DNA of 64,000 nt from Phyllobacterium brassicacearum (GTDB taxonomy: Bacteria > Pseudomonadota > Alphaproteobacteria > Rhizobiales > Rhizobiaceae). Below are positions 18,046 to 27,269 of the stretch, in pieces. The DNA is taken from contig NZ_PGGO01000028.1 of assembly GCF_003010955.1 (NCBI RefSeq), forward strand, positions 1-64,000, given 5' to 3'. Position numbers and translations under genes: made by a program. The stretch's first letter is position 1, and each line of letters opens with the position of its first letter. Below the pieces are notes generated by a model. The model was not told the DNA's origin, made no database searches, and saw only the letters and a list, made by a program, of their open reading frames with translations.

Positions 18046-18468
18046 GGTACTGTTACCTTAACTTTCGTTGAGATCCGTTTCGGTCTTTGATCTCACGATT
18101 AAGCGTTTTTGAGGCATGCGACTTCGCGCCATGCGTGCATGGCAGCCTGACGAAGTTGGCGGTGAGCTGATGAAGTGAATTTGTTGCGGGGAATGTGGTG
18201 AAGGTTGGCAATTGGATCATGAATGGACACAAACCGTTGAAGGTGCCGCGCCGATTTAAAGCGCTTCAAGATCCGCTCGCGTCGTCGTGTCGGCTGATGC
18301 GAATTCTCTGCTCGATTGTTCAATCCCTTATGCTGGCGATGATCGCAGACCGTCAGTCCGATCTGCCTATTGGCCGCCGCATATGACTTCAGCTTGTCTG
18401 TGACCATGACACGGGGTGCAAATCCGTTGGCTGTGAGTAGTTTGCGGATGAACCGCTTCGCGGCCCGG
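18046..18468 (-). mobile_element. Truncated IS6-family element
   Basis: Only the 3' half remains. The outer end reads GGTACTGTTACCTTAAC, matching the ends of the 50 kb and 52 kb copies. The other end stops inside the transposase gene at about 18465-18469, exactly where a 133-bp inverted-repeat element begins. Confidence 0.75.
18099..18467 (-). pseudogene. IS6-family transposase, N-terminal half missing
   Basis: About 120 codons from 'AAKRFIRKLLTANG' to the C-terminus survive, including 'VMVTDKLKSY' (second Asp) and 'NNRAENSHQ' (Glu). The first Asp and the DNA-binding domain are absent. It is closest to the copies at 50 and 52 kb. Confidence 0.8.
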
Positions 18469-18469
18469 A

Positions 18470-18602
18470 ATGTCACGTTAATGGGGAATACTGCCTTCTA
18501 CTCGTCAAGCAGAAAATCTCACGACAATGAAATCAGGTATTTAGCGGATTGCGAAACGGCGTGGAGAACCGACAAAAGCACTATACTGAATTAACGTGAC
18601 AT
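18470..18602. mobile_element. 133-bp MITE-like element
   Basis: Bounded by a perfect 13-bp inverted repeat, ATGTCACGTTAAT at 18470-18482 and ATTAACGTGACAT at 18590-18602. There is no gene inside and no clear target duplication. It interrupts the IS6 transposase. The 'CACGTTAA' core recalls the inner end of Tn3-type repeats, but this is only a resemblance. Confidence 0.45.
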
Positions 18603-18688
18603 CCCCGCGGCGCGTGCTAAATCACTTGCAACGGATGCGCCGGCGTGGTGCGGCGTGCCCGCAATCTTATCAGGCAAGGGCGATCACG

Positions 18689-19534
18689 ATGAGACAACTC
18701 AGTGAAGAGGGCCGACGAACCCTGGGAGGGATTGCAGAGCGGTACGGGGTCAGCTTCGGCGCGGTGGAGCACCTTCTGATGGCGATTATCGCCGGGCAGG
18801 CGACACAGGCCCAGTTCAACCATCCCGATCTGGGTGGGATGGGGCAATGGTCGCAGGGTGGCATGATCATGGTCGGCGACATGTTCAACAATGCGCTGAA
18901 GGCGAACGCGGCCGGGATTTGTTCCGAGCTTGCGGACTTGGTGCGCGGCATGGATTTTCTGGGCCCGCAGACGTCGCACCAGTCCCAGAATCAAGGTCAG
19001 GGCGGCGGCGTCAGCCTGTTCGTGCCTGGCACGTTGTCGGCTGTGAACTGGTGGCCCGAGGAGTTTGGGCATCCTGCCTCGACCGGGGCGCAGAATGACC
19101 TGCGCTATGCCTTTTTCCCGACAACCCGACGGCTGGCGATCGATATCGGCGGCCGGGTTACGGTCTATGACACGAAGGACCATCGCATTGGCGGGTTCTC
19201 GCAACAGCAAAGCGGCGACCAGTCGCTGAGCTTTACCTCTCAGTATGGGCTGGTGAAAATTTCGGAACTGGATGTGGTACGGCAGGGCGGCAAGGAACCG
19301 GCGGACGCGCCGGCTACCGGAACATCCGCCGCCACGGCTGCGCCGTCGATATTCGCATCGTCCGTGCCGGAATCCGCCGAGCCACAACAAGCGGCACGTC
19401 CAGCACCGGAGGCGCTTCGGTCGGATGAGGACATCTTCGACAAGATCGAACGCCTCACGGCACTTCATGCGAAAGGCGTTCTCACGGATCAGGAATTCGC
19501 GGCCAAGAAGTCGGAGTTGCTCAGCCGACTATAG
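18689..19534 (+). CDS. SHOCT-domain protein
   Basis: A 281-residue protein starting 'MRQLSEEGRRTLGGIAERYG'. The last ~35 residues ('IFDKIERLTALHAKGVLTDQ' and 'EFAAKKSELLSRL') are a SHOCT domain, a short C-terminal oligomerisation module. The middle resembles a PH-like or uncharacterised domain with a glutamine/glycine-rich segment near residue 105, and a Pro/Ala-rich linker precedes SHOCT. The start at 18689 is chosen for 'aaggg' eight bases upstream; a longer frame from 18596 begins inside the MITE-like repeat. Function unknown. Confidence 0.8.
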   Translation: MRQLSEEGRRTLGGIAERYGVSFGAVEHLLMAIIAGQATQAQFNHPDLGGMGQWSQGGMIMVGDMFNNALKANAAGICSELADLVRGMDFLGPQTSHQSQNQGQGGGVSLFVPGTLSAVNWWPEEFGHPASTGAQNDLRYAFFPTTRRLAIDIGGRVTVYDTKDHRIGGFSQQQSGDQSLSFTSQYGLVKISELDVVRQGGKEPADAPATGTSAATAAPSIFASSVPESAEPQQAARPAPEALRSDEDIFDKIERLTALHAKGVLTDQEFAAKKSELLSRL

Positions 19535-19579
19535 CATCCGATGAACGGGGCTTGCCACACGGAGGTGAATGGAGGCTTT

Positions 19580-19674
19580 CCATCGAGCCGCGCCGGGCGA
19601 TGACGACCGTCAATGACCTCCGACAAAACCACAATCCGATTGAGTTCGCGCTCGCTCATTGAAACCCATTCCAT
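19580..19674 (-). pseudogene. ISNCY-type transposase N-terminal remnant
   Basis: About 30 codons read 'MEWVSMSERELNRIVVLSEV', the N-terminus of ISNCY (IS1202-like) transposases, and then lose the pattern. A fragment only. Confidence 0.55.
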
Positions 19675-19930
19675 CCTGCGTCTCTCGATCGCGTAACAGG
19701 GGACCATAAAAAAGTGGGGGGGCATTACGCAGCAATCTTGCAATGATCGTTCTGATGAACGTCGTTTGCCATGCCCGGATACCATTTCTCAAATGCCGTT
19801 CTCGATGACCTGATAGGGAGGGTGCAGAAACTGATGAGCAGCAAGGCCCGCTGCGTTAGTCCGCCTTGAGCGGAATCGAACCGCGGACCTACAGAATGCG
19901 GCATTCTGAGGGTGCAGTTCCAGACGAGAC

Positions 19931-19964
19931 ATTATGCGATTTTCGAGGCACAGAACGAGAACAT
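19931..19964 (+). repeat. Dispersed repeat R1, copy 3
   Basis: 'attatgcgattttcga' then 'ggcacagaacgagaacat', the copy closest to 4241-4274. The 70 bp before it include 'gcggaatcgaaccgc', also found at 52210-52225. Confidence 0.65.
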
Positions 19965-20209
19965 CATCGCTGAGCATATTTAAAGAACCGCGCAGTTAGC
20001 TGAATATTCGTCGCGCTGCAGTTAGTCAGGGTATGTCTCTAATGTGTGCTCGGCTCCATCGCGTTAACAATCGCCGAAAAACTTGCGTTTGTTTCGATCC
20101 GTGGTGATGTAGCCGGTCGGATTGCGCCTGATGATTGCCTGACATGGCATAGCCTGGGCCAGGTCAGGTCAAGGCTGCACTCGCAGCGGGCTTTGGCAAA
20201 CGGCCCGCC

Positions 20210-21499
20210 ATGAATATGCATTGCATGGAAGCGGTGTCGGTCCCGATGGAGCCGCCCCTGTTTTCTATTCGCCCAAAGTACCGTACATTTTGCGAAACTC
20301 TTGTCGTGATCCTATTCTGCCGAGCAGGGCGAAGATTTGCTGTGGACCGCCGCTTAACCGTCATACTTGCTGCCGACGTTGTTGGATTCAGCCGCCTCAT
20401 GGAGGTCGATGAGGAGCGTACGCACGCCGCGTTCAGTACTTGCCACACCGCTATTGCAGGACTTGTCGCCAAGCATCGCGGCCGGATTTTTGCCGGCGCC
20501 GGCGACAGCGTGTTGGCTGAGTTCGCGAGTCCTGTCGAGGCTGTGCGGGCCGCGATCGACATCCAAAATGATCTAGCTGAACGACGTCTCGACTTAGCTG
20601 AGGGCCACCAGATGAAATTTCGAATTGGCATCAACCTCGGTGACGTGATTGTCGACGGCAGCAACCTCTATGGCGCTGGCGTGAACGTGGCAGTGCGTTT
20701 AGAGACGCTGGCTGAACCTGGCGGCATATGCCTATCGGGCAATATTCACGAGCATGTTGAGCAAAAATTGCCATTGCAATACCTGGATCTTGGGGAGCAA
20801 CGGGTAAAGAACATAGCCAAGCCTGTGCATGTCTATCGAGTGCTGACAAGCGAAGCGACACAAGGCGTGCTGTCGATCACGGCAGCCGAGACTTTCGCCA
20901 CCAATTGGCTGGTGCCGCGTCTGGGTTCTTTCCAACTAGTGCATCCAGACATGGCCTTGCGACTCGAGATTATGGGCCGGGTGGTCGACTTTGCGCACGA
21001 GGCTTTCGACGTTGGTATTCGCGAGGGTCATGGCAATTGGCCCGGTCTCAAGTCGCATATGCTGATGCCGGTCGAGTTTACGCCGCTCTGCAGCCCGGAG
21101 TTCCTCGCCCGCGCCGGCAACATCGCCGCCCCGATCGATCTCTTGCAGATGCCGCTGCTCAGCTGGAGCATCAGTGACGACTGGTGGAGAGAGTGGTTCA
21201 AACTCTCTGGTATCACAAACCCCGAACCGGCAGTTCGCCCGTCGGTTCAACTCAAAACGCAGCTGGCGATCAGCCAAGCCGCGATGGCGGGACAAGGTAT
21301 CGCCATCCTGACGCCCGCTTTCTTCGCCGCTGAGATCGCCACCGGCCGTTTGATCCAGCCATTTAGTATCGTCGCCGGTATCGGGTCTAGCTTTTGGCTC
21401 GTCTATCCGGAGGACCACCAGAATTCGCGCAAGATTCACGCGTTCAGAGAATGGATTCTGGAAGAGGTCAAGCGCGGCATGGCGCGGGCAGTAGTCTAA
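20210..21499 (+). CDS. Class III nucleotidyl cyclase fused to a LysR effector-binding domain
   Basis: A 429-residue protein. Residues 46-212 are a class III cyclase domain with both metal Asp residues (D56 in 'ILAADVVGFSRLM', D99 in 'GAGDSVLAEF') and the 'YGAGVNVAVRLE' segment with Asn/Arg of the transition-state site. From residue 219 it turns directly into a LysR substrate-binding domain of the GcvA type ('ITAAETFATNWLVPRLGSF', 'TPLCSPEFLARAG', 'AISQAAMAGQGIAIL'), without a LysR DNA-binding region. The first 44 residues look non-homologous, so a GTG at 20342 may be the true start. If real, an effector site would control cyclic nucleotide synthesis. Confidence 0.8.
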   Translation: MNMHCMEAVSVPMEPPLFSIRPKYRTFCETLVVILFCRAGRRFAVDRRLTVILAADVVGFSRLMEVDEERTHAAFSTCHTAIAGLVAKHRGRIFAGAGDSVLAEFASPVEAVRAAIDIQNDLAERRLDLAEGHQMKFRIGINLGDVIVDGSNLYGAGVNVAVRLETLAEPGGICLSGNIHEHVEQKLPLQYLDLGEQRVKNIAKPVHVYRVLTSEATQGVLSITAAETFATNWLVPRLGSFQLVHPDMALRLEIMGRVVDFAHEAFDVGIREGHGNWPGLKSHMLMPVEFTPLCSPEFLARAGNIAAPIDLLQMPLLSWSISDDWWREWFKLSGITNPEPAVRPSVQLKTQLAISQAAMAGQGIAILTPAFFAAEIATGRLIQPFSIVAGIGSSFWLVYPEDHQNSRKIHAFREWILEEVKRGMARAVV

Positions 21500-21680
21500 T
21501 TGCGTGCGTTCATCGCCGGCGATCTGTTGTTTTTTAAAGAGGGGACGGCTGGAATTGCCAGGCAAAACTGTGCCGAACACAGGAATCGATATCACTTCAT
21601 GTCGCCAGCCGCCCAATATTCTCCCGAGTCACAACTTCGCCGAGCGTGTATGTACAATTACGGGGGCTGCGAGAAACCGT

Positions 21681-21836
21681 TCGTTTGAAAATGCTGATAA
21701 GAGCGAATTTTCCGCCAAATCCGATTGGTTCCTGGAATTCTACAATCACATTTCAGAGCATGTCGGGATGAGCGATTTCCATTGATCGCCTTGACGGGAT
21801 CCGAACATCCGGCCGCCACCGGCATTCGCCGCCGAA
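21681..21836 (+). repeat. Dispersed repeat R2, copy c (longest)
   Basis: The 5' part (21681-21805) matches 474-600 and the 3' block (21787-21836) matches 14794-14843. It is the only copy carrying both parts. It lies in the gap between the cyclase-LysR fusion and an XRE gene; no gene is seen in 21500-21887. Confidence 0.7.
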
Positions 21837-21887
21837 AGGCCGACCCGGCTCATTGGCGAGGTGGCGTTTTGTTTGACGATCGGGCCG

Positions 21888-22115
21888 CTAACGCATGTTG
21901 AGCAGCGCCGATCCCGTTGTTTCAAGGGCAAAGGCTATTTTTTGAATGGTGTCGAGGGAAATGTTGCGCTTCTCCCGTTCGATGCCGCTGAGATAGGCCT
22001 GGGTCAGTCCGGTGCGCAGGGCAACCTCTTCCTGCGAGATAGCAAGCTCTGCCTGGCGGATGCGCATATTGCGGGCGAGAAGCTTACGCAGCGCAAGAGG
22101 GTCGAACGTGTCCAT
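21888..22115 (-). CDS. XRE-family transcriptional regulator
   Basis: A 75-residue single-domain helix-turn-helix protein ('ISQEEVALRTGLTQAYLSGI' then 'EREKRNISLDTIQKIAFAL'), close to the smallest size for this fold. It follows the 173-residue hypothetical gene by 12 bases on the same strand, so they probably share an mRNA. Targets unknown. Confidence 0.85.
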   Translation of the reverse strand: MDTFDPLALRKLLARNMRIRQAELAISQEEVALRTGLTQAYLSGIEREKRNISLDTIQKIAFALETTGSALLNMR

Positions 22116-22127
22116 TGCGATCGGGAT

Positions 22128-22649
22128 TCATGATCGGCTCGCCAGGGCCATCGCCAGTTTTCTGTCGTTTGTCCGATGCTGCCCTGAAGCATCGGTGAAG
22201 AAAGCGGCATCAGGCTTCGCGACGATGTCGGCGATAAAGCGACGCGGTTTGTCCATCACCACCCATACCTGCTTGCGGGCACGACGGGTGGGTTTTGCCG
22301 GTGTTGGCGCGTCGGCGGTCCCAGCGCCCCTGCCAGGAAGGGAATCGACATCGCTTGCCGCAAACGTCGTGACGGGTCGCTCCATGTCCGCTGCCAATAT
22401 TTCAACGCGAGGGAAGCCGATAGCCGTGACCAGACGACGCTCAAGGCGCTGCTGCCTTCGGCAAAGTCGCTCGGCAGTTCTGTGAGCCGCCATCCATTGC
22501 AGCCAGAGGGAAAGAACGCGATCGTTGCTTCCTGCCGAGGCAGCCGGACTAGCATCTGCGATTTGCGCCGTAAGCCAAGCCACCGAGGTCGATTGCAGTG
22601 ATGTCCGGGTGACTGGAGGCAAAGTTCTGCTATTCTCAGAATCACCCAT
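22128..22649 (-). CDS. Conserved hypothetical protein
   Basis: A 173-residue protein. The middle has a helical segment ('WMAAHRTAERLCRRQQRLER') of a kind common in rhizobial hypothetical proteins, and the C-terminus is basic ('PTRRARKQVWVVMDKPRRFI'). The ATG at 22649 is preferred to an upstream TTG because GGGAG lies eight bases before it. It probably forms an operon with the XRE gene downstream. No function is proposed. Confidence 0.6.
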   Translation of the reverse strand: MGDSENSRTLPPVTRTSLQSTSVAWLTAQIADASPAASAGSNDRVLSLWLQWMAAHRTAERLCRRQQRLERRLVTAIGFPRVEILAADMERPVTTFAASDVDSLPGRGAGTADAPTPAKPTRRARKQVWVVMDKPRRFIADIVAKPDAAFFTDASGQHRTNDRKLAMALASRS

Positions 22650-22803
22650 GATCCGAGCTCCCAACAGCTTGATTGTGGTCAGGCTGCGCGAGGTGTTGTG
22701 AGCACTTTGTGCGGCCGCTTTTTGCGAAACGAGAAACTCGTATCAAGGTTACGATAAGGCCGATGAACCAAAACATCAATCAAAATCGTATCCCTGATAC
22801 GAA

Positions 22804-23040
22804 ATGAATTCAGTCCAATGCAAGATGGCGCGCGCAGCGCTAGGCTGGGGAACGCGAGACATCGCACGAAAGTCCGGAGTTTCGCCGGATACCATCGCGC
22901 GTCTGGAGAGGGGCGAGCAGTTGAAGAGTTCGACGATTGATGCAATTCGTCGGGCCTTTGAAGCTGGTGGCGTCGAGTTCATTCCGGAAAATGGTGGTGG
23001 GCCCGGCGTGCGGCTGTCTAGTCTATCTGGCGGAAATTAG
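22804..23040 (+). CDS. XRE-family transcriptional regulator
   Basis: A 78-residue HTH protein ('MARAALGWGTRDIARKSGVS' then 'PDTIARLERGEQL') with the C-terminal tail 'GGVEFIPENGGGPGVRL' typical of a small rhizobial regulator group. It is the intact counterpart of the broken gene at 14924-15144. No operator can be assigned. Confidence 0.85.
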   Translation: MNSVQCKMARAALGWGTRDIARKSGVSPDTIARLERGEQLKSSTIDAIRRAFEAGGVEFIPENGGGPGVRLSSLSGGN

Positions 23041-23213
23041 TCCATCGAGCTTGGAAAGCCTTCAAGAGAGCGATTCAGAAAACCCGAGAAAGATTGCGGC
23101 TGTCTTGCTTCTAGATATGGAGGCTGGCCTGACGCCGTGGACGTCCTGAAGCCCCACATGCTGTCACTTTAGACTCAAGGACGCCACAGCCTTGGTGATC
23201 TGGAGCCCGCCCT

Positions 23214-23501
23214 CTACACCAGCCCCCGGGAGATGTGCCACTCGTGGATCCAGGCTCCGCTGTAATCCGTGATCTGCTCGCCTTCGGCCAGACCCGGCAG
23301 AATCATGAGCCAGCCGACGGTGTTATCAGGCCCACCTCCATTGCGGATCAGCACATTGACTTCGTCACGTGCCTGGATTGTTTCGATGATTTTGTTGGCC
23401 TCTCTACCGTGATAGTGGGGCCTGTTAATGTCCTCGGAATAGACGAGCAGTGTATGATCTCTGTCCAAGGCCTCTTTGATCAGTTGCTGAAGTATGTTCA
23501 T
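23214..23501 (-). CDS. Conserved hypothetical protein
   Basis: A 95-residue protein ('LLVYSEDINRPHYHGREANK', 'GWLMILPGLAEGEQITDYSG', 'WIHEWHISRG'). Composition and length look real, but the family is not recognised. It is on the same strand as the secretion genes, 100 bp downstream of the membrane fusion gene; whether it belongs to that locus is unclear. Confidence 0.55.
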   Translation of the reverse strand: MNILQQLIKEALDRDHTLLVYSEDINRPHYHGREANKIIETIQARDEVNVLIRNGGGPDNTVGWLMILPGLAEGEQITDYSGAWIHEWHISRGLV

Positions 23502-23601
23502 CTTAAGCTCTCGGAATTGGATGTTTGGCGCTTGGCGGTGAACGGGGTCTGCCCTCGCCGGTAACGTTAGAATGACGGCGCCGGGCGAAGACCGTTACAT
23601 C

Positions 23602-25086
23602 TTATCGCTCCTGCATGGCCTGCGATGAAATCTCGGCAAGCGGCGAGAACAGGTATTCGAGGATGCGGCGTTTGCCGGTCTTGACCTCGACCGTCACCGC
23701 CATGCCGGGTGACAGCGGCATGGACTTGCCATCCACCTCGATCAGCGTCGTGTCGGGTTTGACCGTCATTGGGAACACAAGGTTCTGCATGCGCTGGACG
23801 TTGCCGGTGGGGATGATGCTTTCAAGTTCCTTCGCCGCCGCCCCTTCCAGCTGTTGTGCGTCCGGCTCGGGGATCGCGTCAGTTGCCACCCGATCAACGC
23901 GGCCCTCGATCGTCCCGTAACGGGTAAACGGAAACGCTTCGACCTTGATGACGGCCGGCTGTCCGGCAGCGACAAAGCCGATGTCGTGATTGGGAAGATA
24001 GGCCTCGATTTCGAGCGCAGCATCGCGTGGAACAATCCGCATCAATTCACTCGCCGCCGAAACCACCTGGCCGACGGTGGTGATAGCCGAGGCCTGAACG
24101 GTGCCGTCGATCGGGCTTCTGATCGTCATCGACTGGCGGCGTTTGCTTGCCTTGATCAGCTGCTGCTCCAGTTCGTCGACACGGCGGGCTGCATCCGACT
24201 GTTTCTGGACATTGTCGGCCACAAAGCTGTCTGCCAGCTTTGTGGCCTCACTGGTTGCGACATTGAGAGCGGCCTTCGCCGCTGCCAACTGGCCGGTCTG
24301 GGTCACCAGGCCGGTTTCTGCCTCCTGCTGCGATTGCAGCGCATCAATGACCTGCGCCCGCGATCCTGCTGCCGACGGGATCAATTCGGTGCGCATGGCG
24401 ACGCGCTCGGCAAGGGTGACGACAAGGGCTTTTTGCGCGGCGATCGTCTCGGTCAAACCGTCGATCTCGGTCTGGCGCTGCTGGCGCTGCGCCTCGAGAT
24501 TGTCCAGTGATGACCGCAGCTGGGTAAGATCTGCCCGATAGACGAGCTGTTCACGCCGGCGGATGGCATCTGGAATATCATCGGTAAAGGCGAGCGGGCG
24601 TTCGGTTACCGGATCAGGAGACCGGAGGCCATTGCTTTGCCAGCCGGCTATCGTGGACAGCACCGCTTCCCTGCGGACGACTTCGGCGCGGAACGCCGCG
24701 AGGCTCGCGGCAAGAGCGGTTTCCTCGGCCCTGATTTCGGTGTCGTCCAGTTCAACGATGACATCACCTGCCTTGACATCCATGCCGTTCGCCACTGGAA
24801 CCGATCGTGTCTTGCCGATCTCGATCGACTGGATGACCTTGACCCGTCCCGTTGGCTGCACCTTGCCCTGCGCCGTCGCCACAATGTCGAAGGTACCAAG
24901 ATAGCTCCACAGCAGCGCACTTGCCGCCAGGATACAAATGAACCAGATAAAGGCGGTGCGGACCGGCGATGCCGGAGTCTCCAGAATTTCGAGAGCTGCC
25001 GGCAGAAAGGCGTTGTCCTCGCGCTGCCGTTTCGCTGCCCCCTTCAATGCCTTTGCCTTGATCGCTGCAACCGTTGTCGAGCTCAT
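23602..25086 (-). CDS. Type I secretion membrane fusion protein (HlyD family)
   Basis: A 494-residue periplasmic adaptor. A cytoplasmic N-terminus is followed by one membrane anchor (about residues 43-64), a lipoyl-like half motif ('GKVQPTGRVKVIQSIEIGKT'), a long alpha-helical hairpin (about 190-330), the second lipoyl half with 'IRSPIDGTVQ', and a beta-rich C-terminal domain. It links the inner-membrane exporter to an outer-membrane TolC-type channel; no TolC gene is in the window. It overlaps the exporter gene by four bases (ATGA), so the two are translated together. Confidence 0.95.
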   Translation of the reverse strand: MSSTTVAAIKAKALKGAAKRQREDNAFLPAALEILETPASPVRTAFIWFICILAASALLWSYLGTFDIVATAQGKVQPTGRVKVIQSIEIGKTRSVPVANGMDVKAGDVIVELDDTEIRAEETALAASLAAFRAEVVRREAVLSTIAGWQSNGLRSPDPVTERPLAFTDDIPDAIRRREQLVYRADLTQLRSSLDNLEAQRQQRQTEIDGLTETIAAQKALVVTLAERVAMRTELIPSAAGSRAQVIDALQSQQEAETGLVTQTGQLAAAKAALNVATSEATKLADSFVADNVQKQSDAARRVDELEQQLIKASKRRQSMTIRSPIDGTVQASAITTVGQVVSAASELMRIVPRDAALEIEAYLPNHDIGFVAAGQPAVIKVEAFPFTRYGTIEGRVDRVATDAIPEPDAQQLEGAAAKELESIIPTGNVQRMQNLVFPMTVKPDTTLIEVDGKSMPLSPGMAVTVEVKTGKRRILEYLFSPLAEISSQAMQER

Positions 25087-27269
25087 CCCCTTACACTCCC
25101 GGTCTGGAGTTTCCAGAGATGGGCATAAAGTCCATCGGGACGTGCCAGCAGTGTGTCGTGCGTTCCTTCTTCGAGGATACGCCCGTCCTTCATGCCGATA
25201 ATGCGATTGCAGTGACGCACCGTGGCGAGACGATGGGCGATGATGATGACGGTGCGCCCGCGCACGATCTCGCGCATATTGGCAAGGATGATCCGCTCGC
25301 TCTCATAGTCGAGCGCACTTGTTGCTTCATCGAGGATCAGAATGGGCGGGTTGGTGGCAAGCGCGCGGGCAATGGCGAGACGCTGGCGCTGACCCCCGGA
25401 GAGATTGGCACCGCGCTCCTCGATCAGCGTATCGTAACCGCGCGGCAGCTTGGTGATAAACTCGTCGGCTCCGGAGAGTTTGGCCATGCGGATGGCGGCT
25501 TCGCGCGACATGGCCGGATTGCCCAGCACGATATTGTCGTGGATCGTCCGGTTGAACAGCATGTTTTCCTGGAGGACGACGCCGATGCTGGCGCGCAGCC
25601 AGGCCGGGTCCACCTGGGCAATATCCTGCCCGTCGATAAACACCTGGCCATTGTTCGGGATATAAAAGCGCTGGACAAGCTTGGTCAGTGTCGATTTCCC
25701 CGACCCCGAGGGGCCAACAATCCCGATGACCTCACCCGGCTTGACGCTAAGCGTGATGTCCTTCAGGACGTCCTGGCCATCCGGCGAATAGCGGAAATTC
25801 ACCGACTTGAATTCGATGGCCCCGTTCGGTGCCGGCAGGCTGACGGCAATCGCCGGGCGCGGTTCCTGCGGCGCATTCAAAATGTCGGCAAGGCGCGAAA
25901 CGGAAACCTGTACCTGCTGAAAATCCTGCCAGAGTTGCGACAGTCGCAGGATCGGCTGCGCCACCTGTCCGGCGATCATGTTGAAGGCAACCAGCGCGCC
26001 GACCGTGAGTTCGCCATCGATGACCGCCTGCGCGCCGAACAGAAGCAGGGCAGCACTGGTGATCTTGCTGACATACTGGATGGCATTCTGCCCCTTGGCA
26101 GCCAGCATCGTCGCCGCGAACGAAGACTGCACATAGGCTGCCAATCGCTCCTCCCACTGCGCGGCGACGACCGGTTCGATGGCCGAGGCTTTGAGCGTCT
26201 GTACCCCGACCACGGTCTCGACCAGCAATTGCTGGCTATAGGCACCGCGATCGAATTTCTCATCGATACGGAGTTTCAGGAACGGGCGGATAAGAAAGCC
26301 AATGGCGAGGTAGAATGGCACTGAGGCGACGACGATCCAGGCAAGTTTTGTCGAATAGCAGAACAGCACGAAGATGAAGACGATGGTGAAGATGAAATCG
26401 AGACCGGAGAACAACCCCTGCCCCGTCAGAAAATTACGGATGGTCTCGAGCTCGCGTACACGCGCCACGGTCTGGCCGGCGGCCCGTGTCTCGAAATAGC
26501 TGAGCGGCAAATTAAGGAGATGGCGAAACAGCCGGCGTCCGAGTTCAACGTCAATGCGGTTGGTGGTGTGCGACAGCGCATAGGTGCGCAAATATTGCAG
26601 GAAAACATCGAACAGTCCGACCGTCGCAAGGCCGATGACGAGCACGATGAGGGTCGAATAGCTGCGGTGCGCCAGGACTTTGTCGACGACGACCTGGAAG
26701 AACAGCGGCGTAACCAAAGCAAACAGCTGGACGAATAGCGAGGCCAGGAGAACGTGCCCCAGGGAGCGGCGGTAACGCCAGATCGATGGCAAAAACCATT
26801 TGAAGCCGAAAGTCTCGCGGGAGGCACCGGGACCGTTAAATCGCCTTTGGACGAGGATGAATTTTCCGCCGGTCAATTCCAGTAGTTCAGTGGCACCCAC
26901 ATCCCTCGACTTGAAATCGACAGGACTGACGAGCCGGAAAGTACCCTCTCCTGCCGCTCCGCCAAAGATGGCGAAGGTCCCGTCGGTGAGACAGGCAATG
27001 GCCGGTGTTGGCAGGGTTTTGAGGCGCTGCTCGTTGCGGGCGTCGATGATGCGGGATTTGAGACCGATGGAACTCGCCGCACGCAGGATGTCCTCGCGTC
27101 CAGCAAAGCCCTTCAGAGCATATTCGCGTGCCAGGGTCTCGGCACGCGCCGAAATGCGATAGTAGCCGGCGATGGCCGTGAGGGCGACAAGCCCACTGTC
27201 AGGCAATTTTTCGTCCGGCGCGTGGCCGACGCTCTCAGGAGTTTCAACATCGATCGCGATGCTATCCAT
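25083..27269 (-). CDS. Type I secretion ABC exporter (HlyB family)
   Basis: A 728-residue exporter. Residues 20-142 are a C39-peptidase-like domain, but the catalytic Cys is replaced ('PDSGLVALTAI'), as in HlyB, so substrates should not be cut at a double-glycine leader. Residues 165-450 are the six-helix ABC membrane domain. The nucleotide-binding domain has Walker A 'GPSGSGKS' (519-526), signature 'LSGGQ' (623-627) and Walker B 'ILILDE' (643-648). It should export the giant repeat protein encoded just upstream. No inactivating change is seen. Confidence 0.95.
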   Translation of the reverse strand: MDSIAIDVETPESVGHAPDEKLPDSGLVALTAIAGYYRISARAETLAREYALKGFAGREDILRAASSIGLKSRIIDARNEQRLKTLPTPAIACLTDGTFAIFGGAAGEGTFRLVSPVDFKSRDVGATELLELTGGKFILVQRRFNGPGASRETFGFKWFLPSIWRYRRSLGHVLLASLFVQLFALVTPLFFQVVVDKVLAHRSYSTLIVLVIGLATVGLFDVFLQYLRTYALSHTTNRIDVELGRRLFRHLLNLPLSYFETRAAGQTVARVRELETIRNFLTGQGLFSGLDFIFTIVFIFVLFCYSTKLAWIVVASVPFYLAIGFLIRPFLKLRIDEKFDRGAYSQQLLVETVVGVQTLKASAIEPVVAAQWEERLAAYVQSSFAATMLAAKGQNAIQYVSKITSAALLLFGAQAVIDGELTVGALVAFNMIAGQVAQPILRLSQLWQDFQQVQVSVSRLADILNAPQEPRPAIAVSLPAPNGAIEFKSVNFRYSPDGQDVLKDITLSVKPGEVIGIVGPSGSGKSTLTKLVQRFYIPNNGQVFIDGQDIAQVDPAWLRASIGVVLQENMLFNRTIHDNIVLGNPAMSREAAIRMAKLSGADEFITKLPRGYDTLIEERGANLSGGQRQRLAIARALATNPPILILDEATSALDYESERIILANMREIVRGRTVIIIAHRLATVRHCNRIIGMKDGRILEEGTHDTLLARPDGLYAHLWKLQTGSVRG

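Noticed and set aside
19857-19917. Sequence whose complement looks like the T-arm and anticodon arm of a tRNA ('gcggttcgattccgc').
   Set aside because: A full cloverleaf could not be drawn: acceptor and D-arm partners are missing and position 33 of the apparent anticodon loop is not T. The same stretch recurs at 52202-52226 in an IS flank, so it is treated as repeat debris.
25083-27269. Idea that the exporter is a peptidase-containing bacteriocin transporter.
   Set aside because: The C39-like domain lacks the catalytic Cys ('PDSGL' in its place), and no double-glycine leader peptide gene is nearby.
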